Assembly: GCA_030431975.1 (NCBI GenBank)
Contig: JAUIHP010000007.1
Coordinates: 130,554 to 194,553, forward strand
Reading direction: 5' to 3'
DNA length: 64,000 nucleotides
From: a bacterium
GTDB lineage: Bacteria; Eisenbacteria; RBG-16-71-46; CAIMUX01
A program made the translations under genes and the position numbers. The notes under the pieces are model-generated. The model saw only the letters and a program-made list of their open reading frames with translations. It was not told where the DNA came from and did no database searches. Position 1 is the stretch's first letter; each line of letters opens with the position of its first letter. Positions 45,761-52,100 of this stretch are shown in pieces.

Positions 45761-46660
45761 ATGAAGAAATCACATGGGAGCAAGCGAGGTCCGGCTTCGT
45801 CGGCTGTTCTCACGTTGACGGCTACCGTTGCACTTGGGCTCTCACTCCTGGGATCCGGATGCGGAATCATGCGTGGCGGTGACGACGATCCGTTCCGGGT
45901 TTCCGATACTGAGCTGGCTCAGAATGCAGAGGCTTGGAACGCACAGCATCTTCACGTCCTCAGTGAGCACCGCAAAAGTCCGTCCGAGCCGTACTGGCCG
46001 CATCGACTCGCGGAACTGGAGTTGGTGACCGGTGATGTCGCGGAAGCCGAGACGTGGTTCCGCACGGCACTGGAGATCGATCCCATCTATGCTCCGGCCG
46101 CGACTCGACTGAGTGCGTTGCTTTATGAACAGGCACGGCACTTCGAGGCCATCGATTTCCTGGGACCGTTGTCCCAGGTGTCCCGGCGAGGAGAGATCCG
46201 CGCGGCTCTGGCTCTCCATCAGATCGCCGTCGGTGAGATCGAGGCAGCGGAAGACACCGTTCGTCCGCTCGAGGACATCGGGGATCATTGGGCTCGCATC
46301 GGTTCTGTCCTGACGTACGTGAAGCTTCAGGGGGCGGACTATACCCAGGCGCCCCGCCTTGCCGAGCGTGCTCTTTCCGCCCAGGACACTGCCGCCAACC
46401 GCAACAACTTCGGAATCGCCCTCTTGCAGGAGGGAAAGCCGGAGCAGGCCAGGACAGAATTCGAGAAGGCGCTCGAGGCCGATCCGAAGATGGCCGGTGC
46501 GCACTACAACCTCGCCATCGTCGAGAAGTACTACTTCTTCGATCACGATGCCGCGCTCGAACACTATCAGGCCTATCGCGAGCTCTCGTCGGAAGACCCG
46601 GATGGATTGGCTGAAGTCTTCGAGGGTGCGTCCGGTGAAACCATGATGGGGGCCAAGTGA
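45761..46660 (+). CDS. TPR lipoprotein (GltE/AglT-like by context)
   Basis: 299 residues; GGAG six bases before the ATG. Lipoprotein signal with LGSGCGIM. About five TPR units: PYWPHRLAELELVTGDVAEAETWFRTALEIDPIYAPAATRLSALLYEQ, IRAALALHQIAVGEIEAAEDTV, and AANRNNFGIALLQEGKPEQARTEFEKALEADPKMAGAHYNLAIVEKYYFFDHDAALEHYQAY. Likely anchored in the outer or inner membrane as an adaptor. TPR lipoproteins accompany ExbB/ExbD engines in myxobacteria (GltE), the basis for the comparison. Its stop overlaps the next gene's GTG. Confidence 0.85.
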   Translation: MKKSHGSKRGPASSAVLTLTATVALGLSLLGSGCGIMRGGDDDPFRVSDTELAQNAEAWNAQHLHVLSEHRKSPSEPYWPHRLAELELVTGDVAEAETWFRTALEIDPIYAPAATRLSALLYEQARHFEAIDFLGPLSQVSRRGEIRAALALHQIAVGEIEAAEDTVRPLEDIGDHWARIGSVLTYVKLQGADYTQAPRLAERALSAQDTAANRNNFGIALLQEGKPEQARTEFEKALEADPKMAGAHYNLAIVEKYYFFDHDAALEHYQAYRELSSEDPDGLAEVFEGASGETMMGAK

Positions 46661-47124
46661 TTCGACGAAGCATCTCCTGGCTCCCCTTGCGGTCGAACGT
46701 GATTGGCAATGCGGTTGCCGTGACCACAGCGTCGGCAGCTACGGCAGTGGCTAAGGTCGTGGCTACAACTGCGGCGACAGTGGCAACGACAGTGGCAGCG
46801 ACAGCGGCTACGGCTACGGCTATGGCTATGGCTACGGCAGCGGTCGCGATCAGCTTGATTCCTTGCGCGGCATGGGCGAACGCCGAAGGGCGGACGCTCG
46901 ACGAAATCTCGATCGAGGGTGAGATCGCCATGCCTCAAGTCCTTTTCGTCACGGCTCGTGAGCCCTACCGATTGTCGGATCGGGCTCACACTGTCTATCT
47001 AACCGAACCCGAGGAACTCGACGCCAAGCTGACCGAGATCATTCCGATCTGGATCGGCCGACCCGTCTGGTTCCAACCCGGCAACGAAGGGCCGGGGGTC
47101 AACGCAACGCCGAACCGGCGTTAG
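46657..47124 (+). CDS. Exported small protein with greatly expanded Ala/Thr/Val signal region
   Basis: 155 residues from the GTG overlapping the previous stop (GTGA). Residues 18-73 are almost only Ala, Thr, Val and Met before AAWANAEG, a likely cleavage site; this is two to three times the normal signal length and comes from 6-bp-type repeats. The mature 80 residues (LDEISIEGEIAMPQVLFVTAREPYRLSDRAHTVYL...IPIWIGRPVWFQPG) form a small beta-rich domain of no known family. Thirteen bases before exbB. Probably a periplasmic partner of the Exb proteins. Confidence 0.7.
   Translation: MIRRSISWLPLRSNVIGNAVAVTTASAATAVAKVVATTAATVATTVAATAATATAMAMATAAVAISLIPCAAWANAEGRTLDEISIEGEIAMPQVLFVTAREPYRLSDRAHTVYLTEPEELDAKLTEIIPIWIGRPVWFQPGNEGPGVNATPNRR
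46728..46850 (+). repeat. Degenerate 6/12-bp repeat in a signal peptide
   Basis: GCTACG and GTGGCAACGACA-type units, repeated with drift for about 120 bases, encoding Ala-Thr-Val-rich sequence in frame. Confidence 0.85.
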
Positions 47125-47137
47125 GGAGGAACGACCG

Positions 47138-47779
47138 ATGGAAATCCTTTCTGGGATTGCCACTTTCTTCAAGAACGGGGGACCGTTCATGTTCATCATC
47201 CTGGCGATCGGAGTCGTCTCACTGGCCATCATCGTCGAGCGCGTCTGGACGATCGGCCGAGCTTCTTCGATCGATAGCCGGAAACTTCTTCGGGACATCG
47301 AAGGACGGGTGCAGCAGGGCGACATCCCGGGAGCGCTCGGTGTCGCCAAGCAGGTTGACGGACCGGTGGCCCGGGTTGCCTCGAGTGTGTTGTCTTCTGA
47401 TCACAACAATGATGACCGGCTCTACAACGCGGCCGAAAGCGCAGCGACCGTCGTGCTTCCGCCGCTTTCCCGCCGACTCTCGTTTCTCGGAGTGCTCGCC
47501 AACACCGCGACGTTGTTGGGACTGCTGGGAACGATCTTCGGTCTGACGACAGCGTTCTCGGCCGTGGGCGCGGCCGACCCGGCAGAGCGGTCCGCGTTTC
47601 TTGCGGCTGGTATCTCGCAGGCGCTGAACACCACGTCCTTCGGTTTGATCGTGGCCATCCCGACGCTGTTGGCCCACAGCTTCCTCGTCGGCAAGGTGGA
47701 CACCATGGTCGAGCAGGTCGAAGAAGCTGCGGCGCGCATCGTCCAGGCTGTCGTTCGCCGGCCGCGCCGAGTGGCTTGA
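47138..47779 (+). CDS. MotA/TolQ/ExbB proton channel family protein
   Basis: 213 residues, three membrane helices: FMFIILAIGVVSLAIIVERVW, LSFLGVLANTATLLGLLGTIFGLTTAF and SQALNTTSFGLIVAIPTLLAHSFL, with the family's conserved GLLGTVxG and ALxTTxxGLxxAIP features. It forms the stator pentamer that uses proton flow to power ExbD. AGGGAGG precedes the ATG. Comparable to AglR in Myxococcus. Followed by two ExbD genes at 27 and 79 bases. Confidence 0.95.
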   Translation: MEILSGIATFFKNGGPFMFIILAIGVVSLAIIVERVWTIGRASSIDSRKLLRDIEGRVQQGDIPGALGVAKQVDGPVARVASSVLSSDHNNDDRLYNAAESAATVVLPPLSRRLSFLGVLANTATLLGLLGTIFGLTTAFSAVGAADPAERSAFLAAGISQALNTTSFGLIVAIPTLLAHSFLVGKVDTMVEQVEEAAARIVQAVVRRPRRVA

Positions 47780-47806
47780 TCACCCGGCCGCGAGAGGAGC
47801 CTAGAT

Positions 47807-48313
47807 ATGGCACGTCGACGTTTGCGCAGGTTTCGGGAGATCGTCGAATCCGACCTCGAGATCCTGCCTTTGATGAATCTGTTCGTGGTGTTGATTCCGA
47901 TGCTGCTGCTTTCGGCGGTGTTCCTGGAGTTGTCGGTGATTCACATGGCCGCGCCCGGCGGGGACGAGCAAGCCGAGGTCGAGAAGGAGTCGTTTGATCT
48001 TGCCGTACACATCTCCGAAACGAGTTGGGAGATTCGGGCACGGAACATCGAGACCCGAGTGATCTCGAGAACGGAAGCCGGGATGGTAGAGGCGGATGGC
48101 TCCGATGGCATGACCAGCGCGATCGACTTTGCGACGGCGGTCGGACGTCTCCATGCCGCATTGATCGAGATTGCCGTTGATCATCCGGAGAACAAAGCCG
48201 TTCGAATCGTTTCGCAACCGGACACGATCTACGAGGACATCATCGAAGTGATGGACGCGTCCCGCGCCGCAGGACTGCCGGAGGCCTCACTGCAGGCGGC
48301 CGGTCAGAGCTGA
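47807..48313 (+). CDS. ExbD/TolR family protein lacking the conserved Asp (Asn24)
   Basis: 168 residues: short cytoplasmic basic N terminus, one membrane helix, and a periplasmic domain of about 120 residues ending ...FRIV-type strands (NKAVRIVSQPDTIYEDIIEVMDASRAAG). The membrane helix begins LEILPLMNLFVVLIPMLLL. In ExbD/TolR/AglQ the equivalent residue is an Asp that binds the proton and is essential for force generation; here it is Asn24. The GAGGAG site lies seven bases before the ATG. It presumably works as the silent partner of the Asp-containing copy that follows. Confidence 0.9.
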   Translation: MARRRLRRFREIVESDLEILPLMNLFVVLIPMLLLSAVFLELSVIHMAAPGGDEQAEVEKESFDLAVHISETSWEIRARNIETRVISRTEAGMVEADGSDGMTSAIDFATAVGRLHAALIEIAVDHPENKAVRIVSQPDTIYEDIIEVMDASRAAGLPEASLQAAGQS

Positions 48314-48392
48314 GGGTCGTCCGCATTCGGTACCACCCAGCCGCGACGAGCTGCTTTTCGCACCGTATCGGGGCTAGAACGTAGGGAAAACG

Positions 48393-48869
48393 ATGCGTAG
48401 AAAGAAGCCAAGAAAGAAGCACGGAGTCACTCAGCTTCGAATGACGTCGATGATGGATATCCTCGTCGTTCTCCTGCTGTTCCTCATCAAGAGCTTCGTT
48501 GCCGATGAGCAGATGAACCCGGCGGCCGGCGTGACGCTTCCGGAGTCGACGAGTCAGGAACGGCCGGAAGACTCGGTTGTCGTTGCCATCACCGATTCAT
48601 CCATTCTCGTCGGTGAGGACTGGGTCATGGACCTGACCGCGCTCGATGACTCCGAAGAGATGCTCCTCATCCCGCTGGCCGATCATCTGCGTGATGTTCG
48701 CTCGGTTCGCGAAGACATCGCGCGCCTTCAGGGGGAGGACCCGAACCTCGGAAGGGTCACGATTCAGGGAGACCGCGAGATCGAGTTTGCCGTTCTGCAG
48801 CGCGTGATGTACACCATCGGGGCCGAGGGCTTTGAAGAAGTCTCCCTGGCCGTAATCCGGACGACTTGA
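48393..48869 (+). CDS. ExbD/TolR family protein with the conserved Asp (Asp22)
   Basis: 158 residues with a basic N terminus (RRKKPRKKHG), one membrane helix starting RMTSMMDILVVLLLFLIKSF with the proton-carrying Asp22, and a periplasmic domain ending with RVTIQGDREIEFAVLQRVMYTIGAEGFEEVSLAV, typical of ExbD. AGGGAAAA precedes the ATG. Together with the preceding Asn24 paralogue it makes the one-TolQ-plus-two-TolR layout seen in AglRQS. Confidence 0.93.
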   Translation: MRRKKPRKKHGVTQLRMTSMMDILVVLLLFLIKSFVADEQMNPAAGVTLPESTSQERPEDSVVVAITDSSILVGEDWVMDLTALDDSEEMLLIPLADHLRDVRSVREDIARLQGEDPNLGRVTIQGDREIEFAVLQRVMYTIGAEGFEEVSLAVIRTT

Positions 48870-48876
48870 GGTGGCA

Positions 48877-49911
48877 ATGAGTCAGACTCTCACAGCTACC
48901 TATAGGCAGCCGCTTCTGGGAAGGCCGGACCCGCGACTGCGCAAGAGCATGACATTCTCGTCGGCTCTGGGCGTGTTGGTCCTGGCGGTCGTCATCCTGG
49001 CGCCGGTGCAGGTCGAGGAGAAGCCGACCGTCGAGGATGTTCCCGAACGGTTGGCCAAGCTCATTCTCGAGCCGAAGAAACCGGTCCCGGTTCTGCCACC
49101 TGCTCCGGTCAAGATCGATACACCACCGGTTCCGGAGCCCGTTGTCGAAGCTCCACCCGAGCCGGTGGCCGAGGCCGTCCCGGAGAAGAAACCGGAGAAG
49201 GTGGAGGCGACGAAGCCCAAGCCCCGAAGCCAGCGTACGGAGAAGTTGGACACCGACCGTGGGGTCGCGGGCAGAACCCAGGCGCAGAAGGAAGTGACGG
49301 CCGCGCTCGCCCAAACGACCGAGAGTGTGAAGTCGACGCTCAACAGTCTGTCGGAAGATCTGGCCTCCGTGGGCGTCAACTCCGGCGACACGGCGCCCAA
49401 GCGAACCGGGGGACGCCGGCGACCGGGTCGAGGACGCAGCGGTGCGGAGGCGGGCGGCGCCGTCGCGGCGCGGACCGACGTCGGCTCTGGACACTCGACG
49501 GGAACGGTCGTCACCGGCGACTTCATCGATATCGAATCGATCGCGACCGGGTCCGGGAACGGTGATCTCGCCTCGGCCGATCCTGCGCTCGCTGCCGGAG
49601 GGGGTCCGGAATCCGGATCCTATCGAAGCAACGCGAGCCTTCTTGCCGTCGTTCGAAAGTACGCTGCCGGGATTCAGTTCTGCTATGACAACCAGCTCAA
49701 GCAGGAGCCCGGCCTGAAAGGGAAGATGGTCGTCGTGCTGACGGTCGAGGCTTCCGGCCAGGTCTCCCAGGCGAAGATTGCGGAGGATGGTCTGGGCTCG
49801 TCGCCACTTCGAGAGTGTGTGCTGGCGCAGGTTCGGGCGTGGAAGTTCCCGGCGATTCCGGAAGGAGTCGTCACCTTCCGCACACCGTTTGTCTTCACTC
49901 CGCCGCAATAG
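48877..49911 (+). CDS. TonB-like protein with AgmX/PglI C-terminal domain
   Basis: 344 residues. A single N-terminal membrane anchor (LGVLVLAVVILAPVQV), a long Pro/Glu/Lys-rich stiff linker (PKKPVPVLPPAPVKIDTPPVPEPVVEAPPEPV...), a Gly/Arg-rich region, and a C-terminal AgmX/PglI domain: LLAVVRKYAAGIQFCYDNQLKQEPGLKGKMVVVLTVEASGQVSQAKI...LRECVLAQVRAWKFPAIPEGVVTFRTPFVF. The two Cys (QFCYD and RECV) are characteristic of the domain. It should span the periplasm and carry force from ExbB/ExbD to outer-membrane partners. ATG 48877 is preceded by GAGGTG; GTG 48871 is an alternative. Last gene of the 20-kb run. Confidence 0.92.
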   Translation: MSQTLTATYRQPLLGRPDPRLRKSMTFSSALGVLVLAVVILAPVQVEEKPTVEDVPERLAKLILEPKKPVPVLPPAPVKIDTPPVPEPVVEAPPEPVAEAVPEKKPEKVEATKPKPRSQRTEKLDTDRGVAGRTQAQKEVTAALAQTTESVKSTLNSLSEDLASVGVNSGDTAPKRTGGRRRPGRGRSGAEAGGAVAARTDVGSGHSTGTVVTGDFIDIESIATGSGNGDLASADPALAAGGGPESGSYRSNASLLAVVRKYAAGIQFCYDNQLKQEPGLKGKMVVVLTVEASGQVSQAKIAEDGLGSSPLRECVLAQVRAWKFPAIPEGVVTFRTPFVFTPPQ

Positions 49912-49957
49912 AGCAGCACGCCTTTACAGCAGCGCCCCGATAACCGAACATGCCCGC

Positions 49958-50767
49958 ATGTCCGGGGAGTTCAGGCATCGACTGCACGAGATCATCTTCG
50001 AGGCCGATACGAAGGCGGGACGCGCCTTCGATATCGCCCTGATCGCTTTCATTGTCCTCAGCATTGTCGCGGTCATGCTGGACAGCGTCAAAGAGATCAA
50101 TACCGCCTGGGGCTATGAGTTCTACCTCGTCGAGTGGCTCTTCACCATCATCTTCACCCTCGAATACCTGCTTCGACTCTTCTCCGTACGCCGGCCCCTT
50201 TCCTACGCGCGTAGTTTCTTCGGAGTTATCGATCTGCTCGCCATTCTGCCTACCTACATCTCAGTCATCTTTCCGGGAACGCAGTACCTTCTCGTCATTC
50301 GCGTCCTCCGAGTCCTGCGCGTCTTCCGCGTCCTCAAACTCGTCAATCACATTACAGCCTCGCAGGATCTGATGCGGGCAATCGGAGCGACCCGTTCGAA
50401 GATCACGGTCTTTCTGTTCTTCGTGGTGACGCTGACCATCATTCTGGGATCGCTGATGTACTTGATCGAAGGCCCCGGATCGGACTTCACAAGCATCCCG
50501 AAGGGCGTTTACTGGGGGGTGGTGACCCTGACCACCGTCGGCTACGGCGACATCTCTCCGCAAACGGGACTGGGCCAGTTCATGGCGGCCGTCGTCATGA
50601 TTCTGGGTTACGCCATCATCGCCGTCCCGACGGGCATCGTTACGGCCGAACTGACCCGGGGGCAGGCGGAGATCGTGACGACGCAAGTCTGCCGGTCCTG
50701 CAGTCGCGAAGGACACGACATCGATGCGGTCCACTGCAAGTACTGCGGCGACGTCCTCAACGGCTGA
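49958..50767 (+). CDS. Voltage-gated potassium channel-like ion transporter with zinc-ribbon tail
   Basis: 269 residues with six membrane helices. The S4 voltage sensor has regularly spaced Arg (RVLRVLRVFRVLKL, near residue 113), and the pore loop has the K+ selectivity filter TTVGYGD (near residue 194). After S6 there is a short cytoplasmic end with CRSC...HCKYCGD, a CxxC-CxxC zinc ribbon, which may sense metal or redox or aid tetramer assembly. The start is uncertain, and ATG 49958 gives the right length; there is no clear ribosome site. Forty-six bases after the TonB-like gene, in the same direction; possibly on the same transcript. Confidence 0.9.
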   Translation: MSGEFRHRLHEIIFEADTKAGRAFDIALIAFIVLSIVAVMLDSVKEINTAWGYEFYLVEWLFTIIFTLEYLLRLFSVRRPLSYARSFFGVIDLLAILPTYISVIFPGTQYLLVIRVLRVLRVFRVLKLVNHITASQDLMRAIGATRSKITVFLFFVVTLTIILGSLMYLIEGPGSDFTSIPKGVYWGVVTLTTVGYGDISPQTGLGQFMAAVVMILGYAIIAVPTGIVTAELTRGQAEIVTTQVCRSCSREGHDIDAVHCKYCGDVLNG

Positions 50768-50788
50768 TTCGACCTGGGTCGGGACTTG

Positions 50789-50806
50789 TTGGGGCAATTG
50801 CCCCAA
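50789..50806. terminator. 18-bp perfect palindrome after channel gene
   Basis: TTGGGGCAA followed by its exact reverse complement TTGCCCCAA, 21 bases after the channel stop codon. A strong hairpin or an operator for the following TTG-start gene; no T run follows, so the terminator call is tentative. Confidence 0.45.
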
Positions 50807-50958
50807 TGGCCTCGACCGTCGTTTGTCGAGGTTGTTTTCGTCGGGTGTTACGGGTCGATAACCTCATGATCTGCCGAAGTTTACAACTGGCTTACAGAAG
50901 CTCCAGTCGCCGCCGCAGGAGGCCGATACCTGCTAGGTAAGGCCCAAGGAGATCCTCA

Positions 50959-51801
50959 TTGCCTACGTGCATTGCACGACAACCGATTCTCGATCGGGAC
51001 CGTAAGGTCTGCGCTTACGAGTTGTTCTTCCGCGACGGCGTGAGCAACCGCTTTCCCGATGTCGACCCCGACGACGCCACCGCTCGTGTCGTTCTCGAGG
51101 GCGGCCTCACGCTGGGAATGGGTTACCTCACGAACGGGCTACCTGCGTTTCTCAACTGCTCGCGGGAATCGCTCATTCAGGGAATCGCACGGGTGTTGCC
51201 TCCCGAACTGACGGTCGTCGAAGTCCTCGAGTCGATCGAGCCTGACGACGAAGTCATCGCCGCCTGTCGGCGTCATCGGGAGATGGGATACCAGATCGCG
51301 CTGGACGACTTCGCCTTCTCACCGCGAGTGGCTCCGCTGCTTGCCTATGCCGACATCGTCAAGCTGGAGATGAACGTGACGACGCCGGAGGAACGGCGCG
51401 AGCTTATCCAGCGCTACTCGGTGAAATTCGTTGCGGAGAAGGTCGAGACCGAAGATGAGTTTCAGATGGCCAAGGAAGAAGGATTCCATCTCTTCCAGGG
51501 CTACCACTTCGGCAAACCGGAAATGCTCGACCGACCGGAACGGCATACCGGTCACGTTCTTTCCCTGCTCGGCGCGCATCTGTGTCGGAGTGAGCCGGAT
51601 CTCTTCTATCTCAAGCGGCTCATCGAGGCTGAACCGATCCTGGAGAGGCGCCTCCGAAGCTTCGTTCAGGACATCGATGATGCTGCCGGCGGCTCCGTCG
51701 CCGAGCTGGTCGATCTGCTCACCCCGGAGCAGACACATCGATGGGGGCGAGTCCTTCTCACGGAAGGCGTGCAGCATGGCGGAATCGACAAGGCCGCGTA
51801 G
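50959..51801 (+). CDS. EAL plus truncated HDOD domain protein (YuxH-like)
   Basis: 280 residues beginning at a TTG with AGGAG eight bases upstream. Residues 1-200 follow the EAL fold of the YuxH type: CIARQPILDRDRKVCAYELFFRDG, VVEVLESIE, QIALDDFAFS, DIVKLEMNV, KFVAEKVETEDEF and GYHFGKP. The EAL motif reads YELFF and the KxD site reads KLE, so c-di-GMP hydrolysis is improbable and binding is possible. Relatives have about 400 residues with a complete HDOD domain; here only its first helices remain. Regulatory protein, cytoplasmic. Confidence 0.85.
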   Translation: MPTCIARQPILDRDRKVCAYELFFRDGVSNRFPDVDPDDATARVVLEGGLTLGMGYLTNGLPAFLNCSRESLIQGIARVLPPELTVVEVLESIEPDDEVIAACRRHREMGYQIALDDFAFSPRVAPLLAYADIVKLEMNVTTPEERRELIQRYSVKFVAEKVETEDEFQMAKEEGFHLFQGYHFGKPEMLDRPERHTGHVLSLLGAHLCRSEPDLFYLKRLIEAEPILERRLRSFVQDIDDAAGGSVAELVDLLTPEQTHRWGRVLLTEGVQHGGIDKAA

Positions 51802-51850
51802 TCTGCGTTAGTCTGCGCGCAGTCTACGCGCAGTCTACGCGCAATCTACG
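51800..51850. repeat. 11-bp tandem repeat starting at a stop codon
   Basis: About 4.7 units of AGTCTACGCGC (with AGTCTGCG variants) starting at the TAG of the EAL gene. Non-coding. Confidence 0.9.
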
Positions 51851-52100
51851 ACCCGTTCTTCGTTCCCTCCGCTGCCGAGTCCGCAAGGTACCTCAATCCG
51901 AACCACTCCCTGCACTGCAGCGCTCGACTGCGGTTTCGAGTCCCCTCTCAACCCTTCCGTTCCGCAGCCGTCCACGCGACTCCACTTGGTTTGAAAAAGT
52001 TGAAATGAGTTTGTCGGCTACGGCCCGCAAACGTCGGATGGACTTCTGAGAGCCAGTCAACGAGTCCCGGCCCTGTCCGGCTTGAGCCAAGGAGTCTCCC
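51851..52100. other. Intergenic region before the large beta-helix gene
   Basis: About 250 bases with no gene. It contains an A/T-rich stretch around 51988-52008 that could be a promoter, and the AAGGAG ribosome site of the next gene at its end. Confidence 0.4.
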
